Source: Meira nashicola (lineage: Eukaryota; Basidiomycota; Exobasidiomycetes; Exobasidiales; Brachybasidiaceae). From it: a DNA stretch of 64,000 bases. The translations under genes were made by a program, and so were the position numbers. A model generated the notes under the pieces. It had not been told where the DNA came from. It searched no databases and worked only from the letters and a program-made list of their open reading frames with translations. Positions within the stretch are counted from its first letter, which is position 1. The number at the start of each line of letters is the position of its first letter. Shown piece after piece: positions 51,460 to 60,119 of this stretch. The DNA is taken from positions 615,205 to 679,204 of the forward strand of contig BCJU01000005.1 of NCBI GenBank assembly GCA_001600355.1, in the 5' to 3' direction.

Positions 51460-52215
51460 ATGGTAGACCCATCTTTGGCAGGGCAAGCTTTCGTTGCTTG
51501 TTTAGCAGGTGTAGCAAATTACGTTTCCATTACTGATCCATCAAAAGGTCGTTTGCCGGACGAAACAAAGGAGAAACCGATTGATCGTCTTTGGGGATCA
51601 TCTCAAAAGCATTCAATCTACTTTAAAATTGCATTTGCAATGAGAGATTTCTCTCCTTTTGCATCTTTTTCGCAAGCTGCTTATTTGCTATATCTTGCTT
51701 TTCATCCTAAAAAAGTTCAATTTCCAACAAGATACGCTACTCCATTCTTCTTGGTATCTGTAATTGGTGTTTGCTGGCGTTATTGGTGCTATCGAACTTT
51801 GGACAAATTTTTCACTTTTCATCTTCAAGTACAAGAAGGACAAAAGATCATTAAAACTGGCCCATATCGATATATAGCCCATCCGTCCTACCTTGGCCAA
51901 ACAATGAATGCAATCGGTATCGCAGCTGCAACATATGGTCCATTAAACGTTTGGTTGAATGTGTTGAGCACAAGAAAGTTCGGAAGCGTAAAAATGATCG
52001 AAAAGTTACACTTTCTCGGTAATGAAATCGTTCTGAATAATAGACTTTTAGCACGAGCGGTCGCTTGCTTTATTGGTACGTCTTATTTATTTCAATATTT
52101 TTGGTTTATAAAAATCCGAATCCCTGATGAAGAAACAATGCTACGCAAGCAATTCGGAGAAGAATACGATCAATTTCTATCTCAACGCTGGAGGGTGATT
52201 CCATTTATATACTAA
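51460..52215 (+). CDS. ICMT-like membrane methyltransferase, copy 2
   Basis: 251 residues from the ATG at 51460 (MVDPSLAGQAFVACL, colinear with the start of copy 1); an in-frame ATG at 51427 would add 11 residues. Shares with copy 1 the DPS-x-A opening, WRYWCYRTLDKFFTFHLQVQ, TGPYRYIAHPSYLG and the end DEETMLRKQFGEEYDQF...WRVIPFIY. Several membrane segments. Head-to-tail arrangement, 164 bp between them, points to local duplication. Predicted ER-membrane S-adenosylmethionine-dependent methyltransferase; substrate assumed from family to be a prenylated cysteine. Confidence 0.83.
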   Translation: MVDPSLAGQAFVACLAGVANYVSITDPSKGRLPDETKEKPIDRLWGSSQKHSIYFKIAFAMRDFSPFASFSQAAYLLYLAFHPKKVQFPTRYATPFFLVSVIGVCWRYWCYRTLDKFFTFHLQVQEGQKIIKTGPYRYIAHPSYLGQTMNAIGIAAATYGPLNVWLNVLSTRKFGSVKMIEKLHFLGNEIVLNNRLLARAVACFIGTSYLFQYFWFIKIRIPDEETMLRKQFGEEYDQFLSQRWRVIPFIY

Positions 52216-52240
52216 GAGAATAATACAATGATTGACATCA

Positions 52241-53854
52241 TCACAACTTGAACATCTCTATGACGTAATCCAATGCTTGATCCATAACCAACTTTTTGGC
52301 CGCTCTTGTTTTTTCATCTATGAATGAATCTGGAAACGTTGTGAATCCATGAGTCATTTTCTCTATCCGATGAACACGCACATGACCCATAGAATCTTGC
52401 TTGCCTTTCAGCAAAAGTGGTTTGCCAATCATGCTTCCATCCTTTTCAGGAGATACACTTAGCTTATTAGCAGCGTCTAATGCTTCTACCCATACTTCAC
52501 TCTGCTCAGAAAGTGTATCAATTTTTGGTAAAATGAGAAGAGCACGACTGGCTAGATGCATACAGTCCAACGTTGCATGTTTAACCGCAGCTGAAGTTCG
52601 CTTTTGAGTAGATGAGCTTGTGTTTGTTGGTTTCAAAGCATTTTCATCACTATCTGTAGCTAGACCATGTTGTTTTGCTGCCAATTTACGAACGTTCACC
52701 TCTTCTTCCAATCCTCCAGGAAGTCCGATTGGCGCCAATCCTGGACTTGCACGTAAATGTGAAACAAATTCTTGTGGTAAGTACGCATTTAATAGCGTTT
52801 TACCGATCCATTTACTCACTTCACCTTGTGGTGCCATCCCTTCGGGCCTCTTTCTATCGAATGGCGCTTGTCTAGCATCTAAAGATGGAAAGAATAACAA
52901 TGCAGGAATCGTTCGTAGTGGCGATTGTGCGTTTAAGAAAGGAGATGGCCAATCACCATCACTTTCACCTTCATCTGTGCTATCTTGGTCTTCTTCATTC
53001 AGTATTGATCCACCTGCTTTCGATGTGTTCAAATGAGCAGGTATGGAAAGTAGCATGTTCAAAGCTATATTTCCTCCAGAACTGAAACCGCTAATTCCAA
53101 TTCTTGATTCATCGAATTCCGTTTGACCATTACTCAATCTCAAAATTTCCCTTCGAATGAATTTTCCTGATTCGGTATTGCATTCAGCATCTAAAACTGC
53201 ATTTATCACATCTTCTGCGTCCAAAAGTGCAGCTGGAAATTCCCAAGTCGGGCCAAGTCTGTAATGCACAGTGATTGCAATTATTCCCGCTCTTGCTAAA
53301 GCAGCACACCAAGGTGCTTGTTCTAATGGTCCACCCATTATAAATCCACCTCCATGAAAATCTATCAAGCATGGTCTTTGTGTTCCACTGAATGAACCTA
53401 AACCTGTAGGTGGTATCCAAACGTATATCTTGATATGTCTGTCATGATCTCTAGATGGTAGATGAAGAATGTGTGGCATTGGTCCTTCTGGAGTCGTCCA
53501 TCGTAAAACTGCAGTTGGCGTTGCGTTTGGTAATTGCATTAAAGATGTAAGACCATGTGTGATCCATCCTTTTGGATTGTATAAGCCATGTCGATGCAAA
53601 GCTGCTCGATTTGCACCTGCAACTGTTGTAACATCTTCACTTTCACCTTTACTAGATTTTGAATAATCTTTGTGTTTCGCCATCATATCTCTATCCGAAG
53701 CACTAAAGTTGTGATCGTTGTTGTTATCACATTGTGTAAAATTCATCTCGACATGATCGAATGCTAAAAGGTTGGAAATCTTTCTCCGAAAAAAAGTTGC
53801 CGCTCCACTTGTTCTCCAATTCATTGATTCGCGCCGGCGGTGGTATGTACGCAT
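52241..53854 (-). CDS. alpha/beta-hydrolase, hormone-sensitive-lipase-type esterase
   Basis: 537 residues. DFHGGGFIMGG (HGGG at 167-170) is the oxyanion-hole motif of the HSL family and GISGFSSGG holds the nucleophile Ser258 (GxSxG). VHYRLGPTWEFPAAL fits the strand after the oxyanion hole. KMTHGFTTFPD near the C-terminus gives the catalytic His; the acid residue is probably in the ILPKIDTLSEQ segment. Between about residues 275 and 425 a low-complexity, acidic and polar insertion enlarges the protein. No signal peptide. Acts on carboxyl esters; could be a lipase, steryl esterase or detoxifying esterase. Confidence 0.84.
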   Translation of the reverse strand: MRTYHRRRESMNWRTSGAATFFRRKISNLLAFDHVEMNFTQCDNNNDHNFSASDRDMMAKHKDYSKSSKGESEDVTTVAGANRAALHRHGLYNPKGWITHGLTSLMQLPNATPTAVLRWTTPEGPMPHILHLPSRDHDRHIKIYVWIPPTGLGSFSGTQRPCLIDFHGGGFIMGGPLEQAPWCAALARAGIIAITVHYRLGPTWEFPAALLDAEDVINAVLDAECNTESGKFIRREILRLSNGQTEFDESRIGISGFSSGGNIALNMLLSIPAHLNTSKAGGSILNEEDQDSTDEGESDGDWPSPFLNAQSPLRTIPALLFFPSLDARQAPFDRKRPEGMAPQGEVSKWIGKTLLNAYLPQEFVSHLRASPGLAPIGLPGGLEEEVNVRKLAAKQHGLATDSDENALKPTNTSSSTQKRTSAAVKHATLDCMHLASRALLILPKIDTLSEQSEVWVEALDAANKLSVSPEKDGSMIGKPLLLKGKQDSMGHVRVHRIEKMTHGFTTFPDSFIDEKTRAAKKLVMDQALDYVIEMFKL

Positions 53855-54292
53855 GAAAGTGCTTTGTATCCTATAAAGACGCGTGTGGAGATTTGTGCCG
53901 ACAAGATTTCACTTAAGGAATCGAGAGATGTTTACCTAATCCGATCAACCCACGCGTGCTTACTAATCAAATATCTCAACTAGAAATAGGAAATCGCAAA
54001 GATAGATGATAAAAGCTGTATCGAAATTGTTGTTTAATCATGAAGTATGATTTTGAAGCTCAAACTTATTTTGCTGATCGAAAAGATCTAGAGAGAATGA
54101 ATATAATGAAAATATATCATTGAAGTTATAAAAAGTGAAATTTCGAAAAGATAAAAATATAATATTTGAGAAATAAGAAACTTATGATGGATATTTATTT
54201 CGAACAATGAGTATCAATCATTTGCCGTCATCAATCTTATCTTGTCAGACTTGTCGAAAGAGTTTCATTGTACCGAAATCGCCATTCGTTCA
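53855..54292. other. intergenic
   Basis: AT-rich; no gene seen. Confidence 0.5.
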
Positions 54293-54535
54293 TCATTTTT
54301 TAGCGCTTTGACCGGTGTTACTATTATTGCTGCTACTATTATTGACATTACGATCTGCTGCCGCGTGAGCACGGGAAGCGAAACCGGTTTGAGCGGTGGC
54401 ACCACCGGGGTTGTTCTAGAGCAATGAACATTCATTAGTATAATTCTTCAAACGATTTTTCTCAAATCTACTTACAGCTGCAGCAGCTTGAATGCGTGCC
54501 GAATCTTCTTTAGTCATTTGATTTGGAGTTGGCAT
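54293..54535 (-). CDS. small SMP-domain protein
   Basis: Exon 1 54535-54476 (20 codons) and exon 2 54415-54293, with a 60-bp intron (GTAAGT..CTCTAG). The product is just 60 residues. MTKEDSARIQAAAA then GGATAQTGFASRAHAAADRN is the pattern of the SMP (seed maturation protein, PF04927) repeat found in short fungal proteins, which typically read TKEDAARIQS...G..GFAARAQSAAD. Polar, low in hydrophobics, likely an intrinsically disordered, stress-related nuclear or cytosolic protein. Too short and too split for an ORF search. Function known only by analogy to plant late-embryogenesis proteins. Confidence 0.72.
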
Positions 54536-55110
54536 CTTTGTTAAATTGATAGATAGTGTTTGAGAGGAATATAAGGATGATGGTTCGTGAAATATAAGAA
54601 AGAAGGTTGATTTGTGAGGTATGAGAAAGTGGGTTGTTTTTGAAACGCTTTTGGCTTCTTATATATCTTTCATTCTTATCGTATAAATTATTTTCATCAG
54701 TCAAAATGGCAAATTTGCTGAAACTCCGACGATCGAATAAAGCAGTCCGATGATTTTATTCAGTGCCGCTTTTATATTTTGATATGAACACTTTGTTGAT
54801 TTTTTATATCAAACAACATGTTTTTCTCTTGTATAAAAGCCTTAATGTGGTGTTCGTCATTGAAAGTGCGGCGATCGAAATTTACCCTTTTTGGCAGTGA
54901 AATTATTCTTATGAAAAGATATTCGGCTCCTTTAAAACAAATTTCTTAACAAAATAACAGCAAATTAGTCGGGGAAAGAAACGGAGTTAAGAGTTGAATT
55001 TATAGCATGCGGCACCATGTCTCGTACGTATGAAAGGTCTAAATGCATTTAGAGAGCAAGTACGATTATGTACAATATTGCGATTCCACATATTCTATTA
55101 TAAAGATTTT
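54536..55110. other. intergenic
   Basis: No gene seen; promoter of the SMP gene and 3' flank of GH16 copy 1. Confidence 0.5.
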
Positions 55111-56136
55111 CTAAGTATAGATATCAATACCATTTATGATAAATTCTGCATCATCGTAATTGCTACCTTTTTGTAAGGCTTGCGCTAATGTTTGACCTGC
55201 ATACGGCCCGTCTAGAGGTTGAGAACCAGCCCAATCACCTCCAACTGTAAGGTCGAGAACGATGTTCTGTTGTCGTAAATTTGAATCGATTACGTCAGAT
55301 TGATAATTAGCCATTGGTTCTCCCCAATCGGAAGTTGATAAAATGCCAGGCGAATACTGAGCATTAGACAATTCACTTGGTACTTGACCTCTTCCCCAGA
55401 ACCAGACTTTTACTCCACCTCCGTTACCATACTGCAATGCCCAAACGCCACCTCCATTATTATTAAAATTTACTCCCCAAGAAGGACCGTTTGCGTTACT
55501 ATCATACGTTTGACAACCATTTAAACCTTTACCGTAATTTGTGTTGCAATTTGAGCCTGATACCCTTCCTGTGAAAGAAGAAGGTGATGCTTCATTTGGT
55601 GAATTACTGCCCATATGAACAGAAACAAGATTAGCAAAAGTACCTTGACCAGTCACTCCAATATTCTCTAAAACATCAATTTCTCCGTAATTTGGCCAAT
55701 TTGGACCACAAGTCCATAAAGCAGGCCAAGTTGCAGCTCCGATTGGCATTTTGACAACATCGAAAATGATTAAAGCTTGATCATATGCTTTTACAGATTG
55801 AAAACGTACTGAAGGTCTATTTGTGTTTGCAGGTATATCAACATTACTCGCTCTAGCAAATGCTGCGCCTGAACCCGTTGTTCCGATTAAGCCTTGTTGA
55901 ATAGCATCTGCTTCACTTACAAATTGAACAGAACCATGTGTTGGATCAGATGCTGTCCAAAATTGCCAAAATCCATCAGAATAAAAATCTTCACCACGAT
56001 TGGACTTTGAAAGGGTATATAACGATTTACTTCCACCGCCAGGGGGAAACAATAAAGGTTTTGTCCAACTTTCAACAGCAAGAGTAAGAACAACAATTGC
56101 TACTAAAGGGATCACCATAAAAGAATGGTGTAACAT
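55111..56136 (-). CDS. secreted GH16 beta-glucanase, copy 1
   Basis: 341 residues; hydrophobic signal peptide about 1-25. The mature part opens with YTLSKSNRGEDFYSDGFWQFW and continues through PALWTCGPNWPNYGEIDVLENIG, where GEIDVLE carries the GH16 catalytic pair (ExDxxE). The TWPALW and GWG-type aromatic positions fit fungal mixed-linked / endo-1,3(4)-beta-glucanases, which cut cell-wall or cereal beta-glucans. Ends at the expected domain boundary (GIDIYT), the same as copy 2. Paralog of the next gene, same strand. Confidence 0.9.
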   Translation of the reverse strand: MLHHSFMVIPLVAIVVLTLAVESWTKPLLFPPGGGSKSLYTLSKSNRGEDFYSDGFWQFWTASDPTHGSVQFVSEADAIQQGLIGTTGSGAAFARASNVDIPANTNRPSVRFQSVKAYDQALIIFDVVKMPIGAATWPALWTCGPNWPNYGEIDVLENIGVTGQGTFANLVSVHMGSNSPNEASPSSFTGRVSGSNCNTNYGKGLNGCQTYDSNANGPSWGVNFNNNGGGVWALQYGNGGGVKVWFWGRGQVPSELSNAQYSPGILSTSDWGEPMANYQSDVIDSNLRQQNIVLDLTVGGDWAGSQPLDGPYAGQTLAQALQKGSNYDDAEFIINGIDIYT

Positions 56137-56517
56137 TATTTTTATCGAGGGTGAAAAATATCATTCTGAATCATATCATCACAACTATATATTTATATAT
56201 ATACTTATTTTTGGTGTTCTATTGATCGTCATCAAATTCGAAAAAAAGTGGAATCTTCTTCGGGAAATAATTGAATGCGTTAGCTTATTATTATACATAT
56301 AGCATCAGAACAGTCAACGTGCAAAGCTGTCAATCCCGAAGAGCGGGAAACATTCCATAAAAGGTAGAAAGAACACGCTAAAAGTTAAACAAAAAAGAAT
56401 CTAACAATTCTTGACGCGTGAATGCAAAAAATCATTCACGGGATTATTGTTTAGACGTGTTCTAGCTTTTTAAACGGGACAATTATGGTATGCATCTATG
56501 TATATACAAGGTACAAT
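56137..56517. other. intergenic spacer between GH16 paralogs
   Basis: Contains an alternating TATATATTTATATATATAC stretch near 56186-56204 upstream of GH16 copy 1. No gene seen. Confidence 0.5.
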
Positions 56518-57843
56518 TCAAGTATAAACATCAATGCCGTTCAATATGAATTCGGCATCAACGTAATTCGATCCAGTTGCTAATGCTATAGTACGATTCG
56601 TTCCACATTTTTGTGTATTATCCATTGGCACATTACCTGCCCAATCTCCATTGATTGTTATGTCCAATACAATATTTTGTTGTCGTAACTTTTGATCGAT
56701 TATTGAAGATTGAAAGTTTGCCATTGGTTTACCCCATTTACTAGGATCTAATTTAGCAGGAGAAGATGATGGATTTGATAATTCTGAAGGAATTAAACCG
56801 CTCTGTCTACCCCAAAACCAAATTCGAACTCCCATATTTTTACCCCATAATGCTGCCCAAATTCCACCTTGAGCATTATTAAAAGGAACGCCCCAAGAAG
56901 GTCCATTATTATTGCTATCATAAAAATCGCATCCTGTGTTTCCTAAACCGTAATTCGTCATACAATTATTATGTGATAATTGACCTGTATAACTATCATT
57001 ACTTGAAGTAAGATAAGTTGTATCGTTCATATGAACAGACATTAAATTAGCATTTTTACCTGTTGAAGTATAACCAACACCTTCCATAAAATCAATCTCT
57101 CCATATTCCGGCCATTTCGATCCCATGACTGACCAAAGTGCTGGCCAAGTTGCACATCCTACTGGCATTTTAACTACGTCTAAAATTACCAAAGCTGAAT
57201 CATAAGCTGGTACGGATTGAAATCGTACAGAAGGACGATAAACACCAAAGTCTAAATCTTGTTGACTTGCACGAATAAAAGCTTGATTGTTTGAATTTAT
57301 ACCGATCAAATTTAAAGATGATGCTGTACTTTGATTAACATAATTCACAGTACCATGTGTAGGATCGCTTGCATTCCACCAAAAGTCCCAATAATTATTT
57401 TGAAAAAAGTTTGAACCTCTATTCGCTTGAGAAAGAGAGTAAGTAGGTAAAGGAAGTCCAGAAGTAGAAACTACGCTAGAGCTCGATGAAGTTGTAGTAG
57501 TAGATGTACTTGTTATAGGTGCTTTTGTGGTTGTAGAAGTGACTTTTTTAGTCGTTGAAGTTGTTGTAGCTTTAATTTTTTGAGTTGTTGTTGCTTTATG
57601 ACTTGTGGTTGTCGTTTTCTTCTTTTTTATCGTCTTTTTCTTCTTCTTCTTCTTTTTGATAGCTCTATGAAACTTTTTATGCTTGAAGGATCTTTTAGGA
57701 TCACGAACGAGTAAATTATGTTCGATATCATTTTGTTCTAATCGTTCAGTCAAATCTATATCTTGCCTTTTCTCGTCTGAATTATATGCTAAAACAGACC
57801 ATGCTAAGCATGATATTATCAAAAGACAGTAAAGGTAACGCAT
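56518..57843 (-). CDS. secreted GH16 beta-glucanase, copy 2, with Lys- and Ser/Thr-rich linker
   Basis: 441 residues; signal peptide 1-19. Unlike copy 1 it has an added region after the signal peptide: about residues 50-75 are mostly Lys (AIKKKKKKKK then TIKKKK) and about 75-125 are almost only Thr, Ser and Lys, a probable O-glycosylated stalk. The catalytic domain then starts at YSLSQANRGSNFFQNNYWDFW. GEIDFMEG gives the ExDxxE catalytic pair. Domain ends at GIDVYT like copy 1. The basic tract may bind acidic wall polymers. Beta-glucan hydrolysis or remodelling. Confidence 0.9.
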   Translation of the reverse strand: MRYLYCLLIISCLAWSVLAYNSDEKRQDIDLTERLEQNDIEHNLLVRDPKRSFKHKKFHRAIKKKKKKKKTIKKKKTTTTSHKATTTQKIKATTTSTTKKVTSTTTKAPITSTSTTTTSSSSSVVSTSGLPLPTYSLSQANRGSNFFQNNYWDFWWNASDPTHGTVNYVNQSTASSLNLIGINSNNQAFIRASQQDLDFGVYRPSVRFQSVPAYDSALVILDVVKMPVGCATWPALWSVMGSKWPEYGEIDFMEGVGYTSTGKNANLMSVHMNDTTYLTSSNDSYTGQLSHNNCMTNYGLGNTGCDFYDSNNNGPSWGVPFNNAQGGIWAALWGKNMGVRIWFWGRQSGLIPSELSNPSSSPAKLDPSKWGKPMANFQSSIIDQKLRQQNIVLDITINGDWAGNVPMDNTQKCGTNRTIALATGSNYVDAEFILNGIDVYT

Positions 57844-58235
57844 AGCGAAACGATTAAGATTGTATCATTATGATAAATTTTCGTCAAAGAGGTACTTATA
57901 TATATTTATACACACATATATACTACATATCACTCGTACGTAGAATTCTATTGTGACATCCCTGCAACAATCCTTCTTAAGAAATTTATCGGGATCCTGC
58001 AGGAACGCGCTACGCAGCAAGTTTGCGCTTGGCTCTTACCAATGCATTCCAAGCCACAAATACAAGAAAAAAGGAAAAATTTCCGGCTTAGACTTAGCGA
58101 GTGTTTTGTTTTGCTGAGGAGGTACATACATACATACATAGAATCTTGACATACATAGAATCTTGAAGATCAAGATAAGAGATTACGAATGAAAAAAAAT
58201 GAATTCCAGATATATATAATCTACATGTGAACCGT
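57844..58235. other. intergenic with short tandem repeats
   Basis: No gene seen. Tandem TACA units (58123-58139) and a 17-bp perfect tandem repeat (58132-58148, 58149-58165) lie near its right end. Confidence 0.6.
58132..58165. repeat. 17-bp perfect tandem repeat
   Basis: ACATACATAGAATCTTG occurs twice back to back, directly after a TACATACATACA microsatellite. Confidence 0.9.
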
Positions 58236-60119
58236 TTAATAAACTGAATGATGACTATATTGCATAGACAATTGATCACCATCAGCATATCCTGCACCGC
58301 TTGTTTTACGTCTATTTGCATGCTTTTGAACACGTTCATCAGTCTCTTCAATGTGTTCATCTTGCATTTTTGCTTCTTCCGTTTGTTGTTCTTGTTTAAA
58401 GGCATCGCTTGCTTCTTTTGATGGATTTTCAATGTCTTCTTGCTTTGTGTTGTTGTTCTCTTTAGATTCTTGTTCTTTACCTGCATTTAACATACGTTGA
58501 AGCAATTTATCAGCTTCAGCAGCATATTTGCACTTTTTACGAATTTCAGCTCCACGTTTATAGAATAAGAAAGGTGCAGGCAAGAATAATAATGCGATTC
58601 CACCTCCGATTGCAGGACCGATATGAATACCGTATTTGGCCACACCAATACCGCCAGGGTTATACATATAAGGCGTAAAGAGTGGGAAAGCGGCTCCCAA
58701 GAGTGAACGAATAACACTGTTTGCTGCTAAAACTGAAGCTGCATATAATAAATATGCATCGATCAAATAATTTTGCAAGCTAAGGAAGATTAAAACCATT
58801 GCGAATCCGAATGGACTACTCAAAATGATAGGAACGGACCAATGAATGCTTGGAAAATCAGTTGCAGCGAATAAAGCCAATCCGAGAACCAAAAGAGGAG
58901 CACCGACCAAAGCGCCTTTTAATCGAACTTCTGGAGGTGCAAAGAAACCGCCATTCTTTTCGACAGCTTTGATATAATCTGGATTGATATAAAAGATGAC
59001 AAATGCAAAAGCAAAGATCATTCCGACCAAAATACCCAAGAATGCCAATCCTCCAATTCCCGGTGACCAACCACGAACTTGTTGAAAAACGATAGGAAAA
59101 GCCGAAAAGAAGGAATAAAGGATTGCATAAACGACGGCAGTATAAAGTGATAATAAAAGAACGATTGGTTCATAAGCCAATAATAACCAAGGTCTTCCAA
59201 GAGAAACCATGAATTGTTTGAGAAACGTTTCATCACCTTTACCTGCATCTAATTGAGAGATATAGTGTTTGCCGGTAACCTTGCTTAGCTTCGTTGCACG
59301 ACGTCTTAGAAGTAAAGGTGCATATGTCTCTCTGTACATGAAAATACCCAAAAAGAGTACAACACCTGAAAAGATTCCTAAAAATCCTTGAACCCATCTA
59401 AATCCTGCTGATTCACCCAAAAATCCACCTGTGATCGGTCCTAATGCAGGTCCCAAAAAAGGTGCACTTGCGAAAAGAGCCATTGCTAAACCACGTTCTC
59501 TAGCTGTAAAAACGTCTGCGATACTTCCGCCTGCATTTGCTAAAGGACTTGAACCGAAAGCGCCCGCTAAGAATCGAAAAACTAAAAGTTGAGCTAAAGT
59601 TTGACTTGCTGCTGCGACTGAATTCCAAAGTGTTAAAAATGCATATGTGAACAAGAAAAGGTTTCTTCTTCCAAGTAATTCCGATAAAGGTGCCCAAATC
59701 AAAGGACCTAAAGCGAAACCCAAGACAAAGAGAGAGACACCTAAAGTGATCACAGTACTTGAACCACCTAATTCCATCTTGATCGAAATTGCTGCACCAC
59801 TATATGCCGAAGATGCTAAAGCGACTGCTAAAGTTGCAACACTCACAAAAGCAGCTAAAGCCCACTTTTCGATTTCGCTCATATTGAGAGGATTTTCTAC
59901 ATCATTCGGTAACCAAATAACTTGGAAAGGTGATTCCTTCGTTCCTTCTCCTTTGTATGGATGAGCAACGATCTCATTGAAATCTGTTGCACGTGGTGAC
60001 CAAGGCGTTTTACGATTAGTGTATTGCGAAAGATCACCCATCTTTTCTGAGTCAATGTGACTGTTTTGCACAGTAACATCTGCACTTTCGCTACCATTGG
60101 TAGGATTTGAAGAAGCCAT
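58236..60119 (-). CDS. MFS exporter, DHA1 polyamine/drug type
   Basis: 627 residues, no introns. Polar N-terminus of about 85 residues, twelve membrane segments, and a hydrophilic Glu/Gln/Lys-rich tail of about 100 residues. VIWLPNDVENPLNMSEIEKW before helix 1 is the usual lead-in of fungal DHA1 proteins (Tpo1/Flu1 type: ...DPENPRNW...). Helix 2-3 loop PLIWAPLSELLGRRNLFL and helix 5 motif GPALGPITGGFLGE fit proton antiporters. Exports polyamines, fatty acids or drugs; substrate cannot be predicted. Confidence 0.88.
   Translation of the reverse strand: MASSNPTNGSESADVTVQNSHIDSEKMGDLSQYTNRKTPWSPRATDFNEIVAHPYKGEGTKESPFQVIWLPNDVENPLNMSEIEKWALAAFVSVATLAVALASSAYSGAAISIKMELGGSSTVITLGVSLFVLGFALGPLIWAPLSELLGRRNLFLFTYAFLTLWNSVAAASQTLAQLLVFRFLAGAFGSSPLANAGGSIADVFTARERGLAMALFASAPFLGPALGPITGGFLGESAGFRWVQGFLGIFSGVVLFLGIFMYRETYAPLLLRRRATKLSKVTGKHYISQLDAGKGDETFLKQFMVSLGRPWLLLAYEPIVLLLSLYTAVVYAILYSFFSAFPIVFQQVRGWSPGIGGLAFLGILVGMIFAFAFVIFYINPDYIKAVEKNGGFFAPPEVRLKGALVGAPLLVLGLALFAATDFPSIHWSVPIILSSPFGFAMVLIFLSLQNYLIDAYLLYAASVLAANSVIRSLLGAAFPLFTPYMYNPGGIGVAKYGIHIGPAIGGGIALLFLPAPFLFYKRGAEIRKKCKYAAEADKLLQRMLNAGKEQESKENNNTKQEDIENPSKEASDAFKQEQQTEEAKMQDEHIEETDERVQKHANRRKTSGAGYADGDQLSMQYSHHSVY

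Noticed and set aside
58123..58141. TACA repeats considered as a CRISPR-like or phase-variable element
   Set aside because: A simple microsatellite in intergenic DNA of a eukaryote; no spacers.
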